From: an uncultured bacterium
GTDB taxonomy: Bacteria; Actinomycetota; Aquicultoria; SKW223
NCBI GenBank assembly: GCA_938042205.1
Contig: CALIRS010000087.1
Location: 1-12,023, forward strand
Direction of reading: 5' to 3'
Length of the DNA stretch: 12,023 nucleotides
This document shows, piece by piece, positions 1 through 6,734 of the stretch. The number at the start of each line of letters is the position of its first letter. The stretch's first letter is position 1. The notes under the pieces were generated by a model, which did no database searches, was not told the origin of the DNA, and saw only the letters and a program-made list of their open reading frames with translations. Made by a program: the position numbers and the translations under genes.

Positions 1-1
1 A

Positions 2-2176
2 AGGGATTCTGAAAATCATTTTTTGATAGAAGAACTGCTAAGAGAGGCGCACACGCTTAAGGGTTCATCAAGAATGGTCGGCCTTGCAAAAATTTCAAGC
101 TTAAGTCACAAGCTTGAAGACATTTTTGTAGCGATCAAAGAAAGGAAATTAAAGCCGGGTGGTAGAGTTTCTGACCTTGTGTTTGAAATCCTTGACAATG
201 TTTTATTCCTTACGGAAAAAGGAGAAGATAAAGATTTTAATCCTGAACTTTTACTTAACAAATGTGATGAAGTAATTTTCAAAACCTCTCTTTCACATGA
301 TTTTGAGAAAAAAACGAAAGAGAAAGAATATAAGAGAGATAGAACTGGCAGTGAGGTTATTAACATTCCTCCTTCAGACGAGCAATTTACAGAATTTAAG
401 CAACCAGCTGCTCATCAGCTCGAGACCATAAGAATAAAAGCATCAAAAGTTGATGAGATTTTAAATCTCATAGGCGAACTGCTCATATATCAGAATAAAA
501 TGAGTGGCAAAGTTGGTCAGATAAGAAATACCCAAAGACAGATGGAGGATATAAGTGAGCTTTGGTCCCAGTTAAAGTCCTTGCTTGGAAGTGAAGGGAA
601 AGAAAGCGAGTTTCAAGAAGAACAATGTCTTAATCTTTCTACACTTTTAAAAAAGGTATTTCAGTCTATAGAAGATTTTTTTAATGAATATGTTGAGGAC
701 ACTTCGAGATTGGAAATTCTTATGCGTGACCTTCATGAAGTTGCAATGGAAATGCGCATGCTGCCGGCCTCATATGTATTCAGCACTTTCCCGCGTGCCG
801 TTAGAGATATGGCAAAGCAACACGGAAAAGAAATAGACTTAATAATCGAGGGGGAAGATACAAGGCTTGATAAAAGGGTACTTGAAGAAATAAGTGATCC
901 CCTGGTTCATATTCTCAGAAATGCAGTCGACCATGGGATAGAAACTCCAGAAGAAAGAAAGGCTTTTGGAAAGCCAGAAAAAGGAACTATTAGGGTATCT
1001 GCAATTCAAGAGGGCGACAGAATAATTATTAAGATTTCTGATGATGGAAGGGGCATCGACCCTAAAATTATAAAAATGACGGCAATCAACAGGGGAATCA
1101 TTACGAAGGCAGAAGCAGAATCGATGTCGGATAGCGAAGCTTATTATCTAATTTTTAGGAAAGAATTTTCTACCAAGACGGCTGTTTCTGATATCTCTGG
1201 TCGAGGTGTCGGACTTGATGTCGTTAAACTCCATATCGAAGAAAAACTTAGAGGTTACGTGGATATTGAGTCGGAAGTGGGAAAGGGTACAACTTTTACT
1301 CTTATCTTACCACTTACAATGGCTATTATCAGAGCGCTTCTAATTCGATGCGGCGGACAGATATTTGCTTTACCGACTACGAACATTATAGAGACATTGA
1401 TCTTGAAAAGGGAAAATATTCACCGGGTAGGAGATCGGCAGATTTTAAGACACAGGGACAGAAATATTAATCTTATGCATTTATCCGAAGTACTGGGTGT
1501 GGATGAAAAATTTGTCGATTCGGCAGGACAGCCTGCCGTTGTTGTGGCTGCTAGTGGTCAAAAATTTGCTTACGTTGTTGAAAGGCTTGAAGGCGAGCAA
1601 CCTATTGTTATTAAACCTCTTGGGAAGCTATTAAAGAGAATTCCAAATATTGTTGGTGCCACCGTGCTCGGGAGCGGGGAACTCGTAATGATTTTAAATG
1701 TCAGCGACCTGATTAGAAATTCAAATGTTGAAAAGAAGGTTTTGAATAAAAGGAAAAGAAATGGGGAATCAAATAAGGTTGAATCGCTTTCTATCAGTGG
1801 TGGCAAGAACACAAAGAGAGTGCTTGTGGTGGAAGATTCCTTGACTACAAGAGAACTTGAGGTTAGCGTCCTGAAAGCGGCGGGATACGATGCTGTTGGT
1901 GTCAAAAACGGGATCGAGGCTATCGAAATGCTTTATCACCGTAATTTTGACCTGGTGATAACAGACATACTAATGCCTGGAATGAATGGTTTTGAGTTAA
2001 TTAAAAGAATAAAGTCGGACAAAAAGCTTGAGAATGTACCGGTGATAGTTGTTAGTTCGTTAGGAAGCGACGAAGATCGTCTTAAGGGGCTTGAAGTTGG
2101 GGCTGATGGATATTTTGTAAAGCATGATTTCGATCAGAATAGTTTACTGGATTTAATTGATAGATTGGTCGGATGA
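2..2176 (+). CDS. cheA: Hybrid chemotaxis histidine kinase CheA with C-terminal receiver domain (5' partial)
   Basis: The reading frame is open to the left edge, so the true start lies outside the window. A TTG at 23 falls inside the HPt domain and is not a credible start. Residues are numbered from that TTG. HPt (P1): phospho-accepting His10 in REAHTLKGSS. After a linker of about 40 residues with no room for a P2 CheY/CheB-binding domain comes the P3 dimerisation region (about 134-245), which has a long helical insert near 165-225. The HATPase (P4) has N-box HILRNAVDHG (297-306), G1 DDGRGID (340-346), G2 GRGVGLDVV and G3 GKGTTF. A CheW-like P5 domain follows (about 430-568). The C-terminal receiver (598-717) has acidic-pocket residues ED, phospho-acceptor Asp648 in TDILMPG and Lys700. 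This is the hybrid CheA-CheY layout seen in FrzE-type alternative systems. The family autophosphorylates on the HPt His and passes phosphate to receivers, here probably its own and that of CheB. It overlaps cheB by 4 bp. Family assignment is firm; the pathway output is unknown. Confidence 0.96.
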   Translation, partial: RDSENHFLIEELLREAHTLKGSSRMVGLAKISSLSHKLEDIFVAIKERKLKPGGRVSDLVFEILDNVLFLTEKGEDKDFNPELLLNKCDEVIFKTSLSHDFEKKTKEKEYKRDRTGSEVINIPPSDEQFTEFKQPAAHQLETIRIKASKVDEILNLIGELLIYQNKMSGKVGQIRNTQRQMEDISELWSQLKSLLGSEGKESEFQEEQCLNLSTLLKKVFQSIEDFFNEYVEDTSRLEILMRDLHEVAMEMRMLPASYVFSTFPRAVRDMAKQHGKEIDLIIEGEDTRLDKRVLEEISDPLVHILRNAVDHGIETPEERKAFGKPEKGTIRVSAIQEGDRIIIKISDDGRGIDPKIIKMTAINRGIITKAEAESMSDSEAYYLIFRKEFSTKTAVSDISGRGVGLDVVKLHIEEKLRGYVDIESEVGKGTTFTLILPLTMAIIRALLIRCGGQIFALPTTNIIETLILKRENIHRVGDRQILRHRDRNINLMHLSEVLGVDEKFVDSAGQPAVVVAASGQKFAYVVERLEGEQPIVIKPLGKLLKRIPNIVGATVLGSGELVMILNVSDLIRNSNVEKKVLNKRKRNGESNKVESLSISGGKNTKRVLVVEDSLTTRELEVSVLKAAGYDAVGVKNGIEAIEMLYHRNFDLVITDILMPGMNGFELIKRIKSDKKLENVPVIVVSSLGSDEDRLKGLEVGADGYFVKHDFDQNSLLDLIDRLVG

Positions 2177-3291
2177 TGGAAAAGGATAGTTTTAAAAAAA
2201 TAAAAGTGTTGATTGTTGAAGATTCATTAGTATGTGCTGAGATTATTAAACATATTCTTGAGTCTGATAATGATATCGTTGTAGCCGGGATTGCTCGGGA
2301 TGGAAGAGAAGCAATTCAGAAAGTTGCAGAGCTAAGACCTGATATTATTACTATGGATATCCACATGCCATATATGAATGGCTTAGAAGCGACTGAATAT
2401 ATAATGGCTTATCAACCAACTCCAATTATCATATTATCCTCGACAATAAAAGGTAATGATACTGAACTTGCTTTCCAGGCAATAAGCGCCGGTGCACTTG
2501 ACGCTCTTGAAAAACCAGATCCAGCTATCTGGGAATCTTTTGCCGAGGTAGGAGCTGAATTAATTGGTAAAGTTAAGTTTCTTTCAAAAGTAAAAACTAT
2601 TACTCATATAAGGGGCAGGAGAAAAGAAAGACATCATCAAGGACCAGACGATGGAGCTAAAGCTACTACCGGGAAACATAAGAAAGGTTTTTATAAACCT
2701 TTAATAGTAGTTATCGGTGCTTCTACGGGGGGACCTCAGGCAATTGCCAGCGTTCTTGGGCCTTTATCTAAAGACTTTCCTGTTCCCATAATAATTGCTC
2801 AGCATATTGCTGAAGGTTTTTTAGATGGTTTGATTTCCTGGTTAAGGGGTGTTACTGGTCTTAATATTATTGCAGCTCAAAACATGCAAGAGATTACTCC
2901 TGGAAGAATTTATGTTTGTCCTACTAAATACAATGCAGTGGTTGTTGAGCCAGGTGTGATAGAGCTTATTCCTCCGGAAAAAGGAAACTTTTATTGTCCT
3001 TCAATTGATTTGTTATTTTCCAGTGTGGTCAATGTTTTTGGAATGCATACTATTGGTGTTCTACTAACTGGTATGGGTGAGGATGGAGCAAAAGGATTGA
3101 AAAAGATTTTCGATCAGGGTGGGCATACTTTTGCACAAGACGAATCTTCCTGCGTTGTTTATGGAATGCCGAAAGCTGCTGTTATGATGGGCGGAGTAAA
3201 GGAAATATTACCTGCTGAGAGCATAGGAAAACGTATAAAAGAAATCGCTGATGAAGGAATCGAAGCCGAAAAGCTAAAAGCTAAAAACTAA
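2173..3291 (+). CDS. cheB: CheB: chemotaxis response regulator protein-glutamate methylesterase
   Basis: CheB removes methyl groups from (and can deamidate) glutamyl sites on chemoreceptors when its receiver is phosphorylated by CheA, which resets signalling gain. The 372-residue length is normal for a complete CheB. Receiver domain about 10-125: phospho-acceptor Asp62 in TMDIHMPYMNG and a Lys in LEKPDP. The linker at 140-172 is basic and His-rich. Methylesterase domain about 175-360: catalytic Ser184 in GASTGGP, His211 in AQHIAEGF and Asp304 in LTGMGEDGAKG, so the triad is intact. Two adjacent ATGs (2173 and 2176) are possible starts. No strong ribosome site precedes them, and the ATGA overlap with cheA suggests translational coupling. 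The last residues (EKLKAKN) are encoded by a heptamer repeat that includes the stop codon. No CheR is visible in the window. Confidence 0.97.
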   Translation: MMEKDSFKKIKVLIVEDSLVCAEIIKHILESDNDIVVAGIARDGREAIQKVAELRPDIITMDIHMPYMNGLEATEYIMAYQPTPIIILSSTIKGNDTELAFQAISAGALDALEKPDPAIWESFAEVGAELIGKVKFLSKVKTITHIRGRRKERHHQGPDDGAKATTGKHKKGFYKPLIVVIGASTGGPQAIASVLGPLSKDFPVPIIIAQHIAEGFLDGLISWLRGVTGLNIIAAQNMQEITPGRIYVCPTKYNAVVVEPGVIELIPPEKGNFYCPSIDLLFSSVVNVFGMHTIGVLLTGMGEDGAKGLKKIFDQGGHTFAQDESSCVVYGMPKAAVMMGGVKEILPAESIGKRIKEIADEGIEAEKLKAKN

Positions 3292-3311
3292 AAACTAAAA
3301 ACTAAAAAAAA
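3269..3311. repeat. 7-bp tandem repeat across the cheB stop codon
   Basis: Two copies of AAAAGCT (3269-3282) are followed by three copies of AAAAACT (3283-3303) and a run of eight A. The TAA stop of cheB (3289-3291) lies across the junction of the third and fourth units. A 7-bp unit is not a multiple of three, so slippage would shift the frame at the extreme C-terminus only. No function is evident. Confidence 0.85.
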
Positions 3312-3334
3312 GATAAACTGAAACTTAAGAATAT

Positions 3335-3401
3335 ATTTGGTAATGGCTATTATTTTTAATAATCTATATCACTATGTTGCCATGTTACGACGTTACCAAA
3401 T
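3335..3401. repeat. 9-bp inverted repeat between cheB and tRNA-Val
   Basis: ATTTGGTAA (3335-3343) and its perfect complement TTACCAAAT (3393-3401) are separated by 49 bases. The right arm ends two bases from the CCA end of the minus-strand tRNA, so both arms lie downstream of the tRNA. The loop also holds a purely A/T palindrome (3349-3363). It lacks the GC-rich stem and U-tract of an intrinsic terminator. It might be chance or a weak 3' processing or termination structure. Confidence 0.3.
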
Positions 3402-3402
3402 G

Positions 3403-3477
3403 TGGTGGGCGATGCAGGATTTGAACCTGCGACCTCCTGCGTGTGAAGCAGGCGCTCTCCCCCTGAGCCAATCGCCC
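3403..3477 (-). tRNA. tRNA-Val (anticodon CAC)
   Basis: The minus strand folds into a perfect 75-nt cloverleaf. The acceptor stem pairs GGGCGAT with ATCGCCC. The D stem is GCTC/GAGC with loop AGGGGGA. The anticodon stem is CCTGC/GCAGG with loop TTCACAC, giving anticodon CAC (genomic 3443-3445), which reads GUG valine codons. The variable loop is AGGTC, and the T stem is GCAGG/CCTGC with loop TTCAAAT. The discriminator is A73 and CCA is encoded. It stands alone between two plus-strand operons. All invariant positions I checked are normal. Confidence 0.97.
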
Positions 3478-3664
3478 ATCTAAAATACTGTAACCGCTTG
3501 AGCAAAAATATATTACACAATTCTAATTATATTTCCTTGAAGTCTTCAATTTTGGGTTAAATAGTATATCATTTCTGTGAGTTCAGATAGTTCAGAATTG
3601 AACAAGGCAGCATACGCTATTAAGTTCTGAAATGTATTTCGACTGAAATAATGGAGGGATGTTG
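3478..3664. other. Divergent intergenic region between tRNA-Val and the membrane-protein operon
   Basis: This 187-bp A/T-rich stretch must hold signals for both the minus-strand tRNA and the plus-strand operon. A consensus-like TATAAT lies on the minus strand at 3526-3531, about 49 bases before the tRNA 5' end, but no good -35 sits at the usual distance. On the plus strand I find no convincing -35/-10 pair. GTTCAGA occurs twice at a 9-bp period (3581-3587, 3590-3596), and the second copy forms a GTTCA-GAAT-TGAAC palindrome (3590-3603). The ribosome site GGAGGG is at 3653-3658. No small gene is evident. Confidence 0.4.
3581..3603. promoter_or_regulatory. Direct repeat plus palindrome, possible operator (tentative)
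   Basis: Two GTTCAGA units are spaced by TA, and the second runs into TGAAC to give a 14-bp dyad, GTTCA-GAAT-TGAAC. The element lies about 60 bp before the first start codon of the five-gene plus-strand operon, where an operator or activator site could sit. A further TTCTGAA at 3625-3631 is the complement of TTCAGAA at 3591-3597, so a weak RNA stem is also possible. No known regulator motif is recognised. Confidence 0.25.
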
Positions 3665-4291
3665 ATGCTTATTGGGAAAGTACGAAGGGCGTTAAGGACC
3701 AATCCCAGGATAGGAAGACTGATCCTTGTCCTTGTACTTTTAATTCTTGTATCCTTACTATCTTTGTTTTTATCTAAAAGGGGCGTCCTTGAAGAACCAA
3801 AAATTTTAATTCCCCTCGACCCTCAAGTAGAGAAGCAGACAAAAAGTTCAAGAGAAGCAAAAGAAATAGAAGAAGTGATACAAAAATTTTTCTATAACTC
3901 ATGGTTAAGTAATCAGTCACGAAAGAACGGTGGCTGGAATAATGTATTACCTCTTATGAGTGAGAGTTATGCATCAAAAATAAGGGATGAGCAAGCGATA
4001 CAGAATGCTATTTCTATTGGGAGCATTGCTGAAGATGTGAAAGAAGTTAAACTGGTCAAGGAGGAAAGTCGACTTTTTGATCTTCAGATTGAAAATAAAG
4101 GAAAAGATAAAAACAAAGCACTTATCCTTGCTGATGTTAAATTTTTAATAGACCGAAAGCAAGCAAAAGATTACTATCTTCAACAGCAGATGATTATTTA
4201 TCTTACGAAAGTCAAAAGTGAATGGAGAATCTATAATATATTCGTTTACGCAGCCAGAGAGGAACCTGCAGAATTATTACCTGGAGATTGA
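3665..4291 (+). CDS. Single-span membrane protein with probable NTF2-like extracytoplasmic domain
   Basis: I do not recognise a named family. Start: ATG 3665 is preferred because the ribosome site GGAGGG (3653-3658) abuts the in-frame ATG at 3659 but stands 6 bases before 3665. From 3665 the protein has 208 residues. A basic N-terminus (KVRRALRTNPR) precedes one strongly hydrophobic segment (about 17-37, rich in L/V/I), which suggests an N-in anchor. A charged linker follows (about 40-65). The soluble domain (about 65-197) begins with a helix (EIEEVIQKFFYNSWLSN), then a short loop with W/N/P residues, and ends in alternating beta-like strands (KALILADVKFLI, QQQMIIYLTK, EWRIYNIFVYA). That order resembles NTF2/SnoaL-like folds, but this is inference from pattern only. 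It starts the five-gene operon and its stop lies 2 bases before the CcmC-like gene, so the two products may act together at the membrane. Confidence 0.8.
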   Translation: MLIGKVRRALRTNPRIGRLILVLVLLILVSLLSLFLSKRGVLEEPKILIPLDPQVEKQTKSSREAKEIEEVIQKFFYNSWLSNQSRKNGGWNNVLPLMSESYASKIRDEQAIQNAISIGSIAEDVKEVKLVKEESRLFDLQIENKGKDKNKALILADVKFLIDRKQAKDYYLQQQMIIYLTKVKSEWRIYNIFVYAAREEPAELLPGD

Positions 4292-4293
4292 TA

Positions 4294-4920
4294 ATGAAAC
4301 TTAAAGATAAAAAAGGTGAAATTTTACCTCGAGCATTTTTCTCGGCTTCGCTGGCGTTCTTGTTTGGTGCGCTTGTTATCAGTGCACTTACTCCATCAGA
4401 AAAAGTCTTAGGTAAAATTCTAGGGCTTATTTACTTACACATCGGGTTTGTTGCGGGAGCACTTTTGCTATTTTTAACTGCATCTATTGTGGCTATTCTT
4501 TCTCTAAAAGCCAGAAAAGACTTTTACCGGTCTCTTGAGTCAAATGCTTTAATTCTTGGCTTGCTTTCCTGGATTGTTTACATGGCATTTTCAATGGCGA
4601 TTGCCTATATGAGCTGGGGTGACGTAAACTGGCAGGAACCTCGTCTGGTTATTGCTTTTCAAGTTCTATTTTTTGTTCTCCTCATTATTCTTTTACGTTT
4701 ACTGGTAAGTGATATTTATGGTAGTTTGCTGACGGTTCTTGGAGGGTTGGGTGCGATTGGTATCTGGAGCAGGAGGTGGAACGTGCTACACCCTGAGGCA
4801 CCCATAAGGCTTTCTGATTCTTTGAGAATAAAAGCAATGGCTGTTACTGTAATATTATTTATAATAATTTCCCTGGTTTTTCTCTTGGTTGCAAGGGTTA
4901 TCGAAGACGTCAGGACATAA
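4294..4920 (+). CDS. Divergent CcmC/CcsA-like (cytochrome c assembly, haem-handling) membrane protein
   Basis: ATG 4294 is the start, with GGAG at 4283-4286; the in-frame TTG at 4288 lies too close to it. The 208 residues form about six hydrophobic segments: roughly 13-32, 42-70, 84-106, 119-138, 142-158 and 180-200. From memory of E. coli CcmC, three blocks align in order. IYLH (His49) matches CcmC IIYLHVP, whose His60 is a haem ligand. WGDVNWQEPRL (108-118) aligns without gaps to the WWD segment WGTWWVWDARL. RRWNVLHP (His166) matches EWWNTLHQ, whose His184 is the second ligand. Both histidines are kept, but most of the WWD tryptophans are gone and the Asp is Glu. CcmC binds haem at the outer membrane face and passes it to CcmE. 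With no other ccm/ccs gene nearby and an eroded WWD motif, this one may handle haem in another way or have changed role. Family call fairly confident, function uncertain. Confidence 0.7.
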   Translation: MKLKDKKGEILPRAFFSASLAFLFGALVISALTPSEKVLGKILGLIYLHIGFVAGALLLFLTASIVAILSLKARKDFYRSLESNALILGLLSWIVYMAFSMAIAYMSWGDVNWQEPRLVIAFQVLFFVLLIILLRLLVSDIYGSLLTVLGGLGAIGIWSRRWNVLHPEAPIRLSDSLRIKAMAVTVILFIIISLVFLLVARVIEDVRT

Positions 4921-4923
4921 TCG

Positions 4924-5997
4924 ATGGATGCAAACCTGCTTTTGGAATATCTCGACAGACTGATGCCATTTGATGTGCAGGAAGAATGGGATTCATCCGG
5001 CATTGTAGTGAGGGGTAAGAATAATGTAGAAAAAGTCTGTGTTTGTCTGGAAGTAGAAAGCGTCCTCGAAAAGATTGAAAAAGAAAGTCCAGACGCAGTT
5101 ATTTGTCATCACCCGCCACACTACAGAAAAGAGAAATACCCTCTTTTAAAAAACTTTCTCTCTAAATTTGCAGAACAAGAAAGATGGATTATTGCCTGCC
5201 ATACGAATGCTGATTTTTGTCCTAATGGTTTCGTCGATGATTTATGTCGGAAAATAGGGATTGAGAAAACAAGACCCGTTGTTCCTAAAGGAGTAGGTAA
5301 AAGATATAAGGTCGTAATCTTTGTGCCTGAGGAATATACCAGTTCAATTTTGGAAAAGATGTCGAATGCAGGTGGCGGAAAAATTGGCTTTTATAATTCC
5401 TGTAGTTTTCGGGTGCCTGGAAAGGGAACTTTTTTTGCTACTGAGCCCGCTTCCCCGAAAGTTGGACACAAAGGAAAACTGGAAACAATTTCTGAAGTCA
5501 GATTAGAGTTTGAAATAGCAGAAGAATTTCTGGATCAGGTAATTACAGAAGTGCTTGATGCACATCCATACGAGGAACCAGTTTTGGAAGTGTATCCATT
5601 TAAGAGGTATGCAAAAGGATGTGGCCTGGGGCGCATCGGCAGTATTTCAGATATAATTGACATTTTTAAATTTTTAACATCTGTAAAAAAAGTTTTTCAC
5701 TCCGCGCGATTAATACATGAGGCAAAAAACGAGGTGAAATCAATCGCAGTTTGTCCTGGTTCAGGTGCAAGAATTGTTGAAATATTTAAACCTTCGGAAG
5801 TAGATGTTTTTATAACTTCTGATGTTGGGTATCATGATTTAGAAACAGCAATCAAAAAAGGAATTTCAATAATTGAAGTTAATCATGATCAAATTGAAGA
5901 AATCTTTGTAGATTGGTTATCTGAAAAACTTGCGATGCTGACTGAAAAGCAGGGTGTGAAGATAGTAAGATTGTATAAACAGGAAGGATATCAGTAG
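4924..5997 (+). CDS. Nif3/YqfO family dinuclear-metal protein (DUF34)
   Basis: The 357-residue length is that of the long YqfO-type Nif3 proteins, which carry an extra PII/CutA-like domain in the middle. Metal-site motifs are intact: EEWDSSGI near residue 20, His62-His63 in CHHPPH, His93 and Asp97 in CHTNAD, DVGYHD (Asp300, His304), and His321/Glu325 in NHDQIEE. The inserted domain (about 127-226) shows GGGKIGFYNSCSFR and DAHPYEEP, both typical of this subfamily. Members form toroidal hexamers with two metal ions per subunit. The exact reaction is unsettled, and the old GTP cyclohydrolase I type 2 label is not well supported. The start is ATG 4924, with AGGA at 4912-4915, three bases after the previous stop. 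The stop overlaps the next gene's GTG by one base (TAGTG). Confidence 0.93.
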   Translation: MDANLLLEYLDRLMPFDVQEEWDSSGIVVRGKNNVEKVCVCLEVESVLEKIEKESPDAVICHHPPHYRKEKYPLLKNFLSKFAEQERWIIACHTNADFCPNGFVDDLCRKIGIEKTRPVVPKGVGKRYKVVIFVPEEYTSSILEKMSNAGGGKIGFYNSCSFRVPGKGTFFATEPASPKVGHKGKLETISEVRLEFEIAEEFLDQVITEVLDAHPYEEPVLEVYPFKRYAKGCGLGRIGSISDIIDIFKFLTSVKKVFHSARLIHEAKNEVKSIAVCPGSGARIVEIFKPSEVDVFITSDVGYHDLETAIKKGISIIEVNHDQIEEIFVDWLSEKLAMLTEKQGVKIVRLYKQEGYQ

Positions 5998-6716
5998 TGT
6001 TTGAAGAATTAATAAACATTCAGACAATTGACCTGGAGCTTGAAGAACTTGAAGAAAAACTTAAGCAATTGAATAAGTTGCTTGAGACTAAGGGTCCTGA
6101 AATGCAACTTGAAGAAATGAAGAAAAGACTTGAAGCTTATAAAACACTTGTAAAGGAAAAAGAATTGAAGATCGACAAAATATCCGGTGAAATTCAGATC
6201 ACCGAGGAAAAGATAAAAGTTGAAAATGAAAGGCTCTATTCAGGTAAAATAACTAGACCAAAGGAACTTCAAGCGATTGAAGGAGAGATAAAGTCGCTGA
6301 AAAAAAGAGTTGAGCAGTTGAAGGCTAATAAGGAAGAGCTGGAGAAAGAAATTTTTTCGGGAAAAGATAAGATTTCAAAGGCTGGGAAACTGGTAACAGA
6401 TTTTTCAGAGAAACTTATAAAAGAAAAGAAAGAAAAGCTTAATACTAAAAAGGAACTTGAGTCTAGAGTCGAGTCTCTTAATAAGAAAAGAGAAAAATTA
6501 GTTGAAAAAACTAAACCAGAACATTACAAATTGTATGTTTCATTAAGAGAACGCTATGGAGGGGAAGTAATAGTAAAGATAAGCGAAAAAGCCTGTATGG
6601 GGTGTTTTGTCGAACTGGCTGCTAAGGATTATGAAAGAATTACAAAATTGGAAAGTGATATAAGTCTATGTCCAAACTGCGGTAGAATTCTGGTACCCGA
6701 GAAGATACCTCAATAA
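5997..6716 (+). CDS. Coiled-coil C4-type zinc ribbon protein (CT398/zf-RING_7 type)
   Basis: The 239 residues divide into a long charged coiled coil (about 5-175, heptad-rich in E, K and L) and a C-terminal zinc ribbon with Cys200/Cys203 (CMGC) and Cys225/Cys228 (CPNC). The sequence RPKELQAIEGEI near 87-98 is typical of this family, which is widespread and usually sits next to Nif3. Its cellular role is not established; nucleic-acid binding or a scaffold function are the common proposals. The start codon is GTG at 5997 with a strong ribosome site AGGAAGGA (5981-5988). The one-base overlap with the Nif3 stop suggests translational coupling. Nothing is missing or frameshifted. Confidence 0.9.
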   Translation: MFEELINIQTIDLELEELEEKLKQLNKLLETKGPEMQLEEMKKRLEAYKTLVKEKELKIDKISGEIQITEEKIKVENERLYSGKITRPKELQAIEGEIKSLKKRVEQLKANKEELEKEIFSGKDKISKAGKLVTDFSEKLIKEKKEKLNTKKELESRVESLNKKREKLVEKTKPEHYKLYVSLRERYGGEVIVKISEKACMGCFVELAAKDYERITKLESDISLCPNCGRILVPEKIPQ

Positions 6717-6734
6717 CTAATAGCAGGGTGATCT

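Noticed and set aside
23..25. TTG as the start of cheA
   Set aside because: The same frame continues to the left edge and the codon lies within the HPt helix just before the phospho-accepting His, so the gene simply begins outside the window.
3269..3311. CRISPR-like array
   Set aside because: The 7-bp units are contiguous with no spacers. It is a simple tandem repeat.
3349..3363. Possible terminator hairpin ATTATT-TTT-AATAAT
   Set aside because: The stem is only A/T pairs and only six long. It is too weak to support an intrinsic terminator.
3659..3664. ATG 3659 as start of the single-span membrane protein
   Set aside because: It directly abuts the GGAGGG ribosome site. The in-frame ATG two codons later has a normal 6-base spacing.
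4288..4293. TTG 4288 as start of the CcmC-like protein
   Set aside because: It lies one base from the GGAG ribosome site, while ATG 4294 has a proper 7-base gap.
6717..6734. RNase P RNA gene near the zinc-ribbon gene, as in some other genomes
   Set aside because: Only 18 bases separate the zinc-ribbon and RNase H-QueD genes, and no rnpB-like sequence was seen elsewhere in the window.
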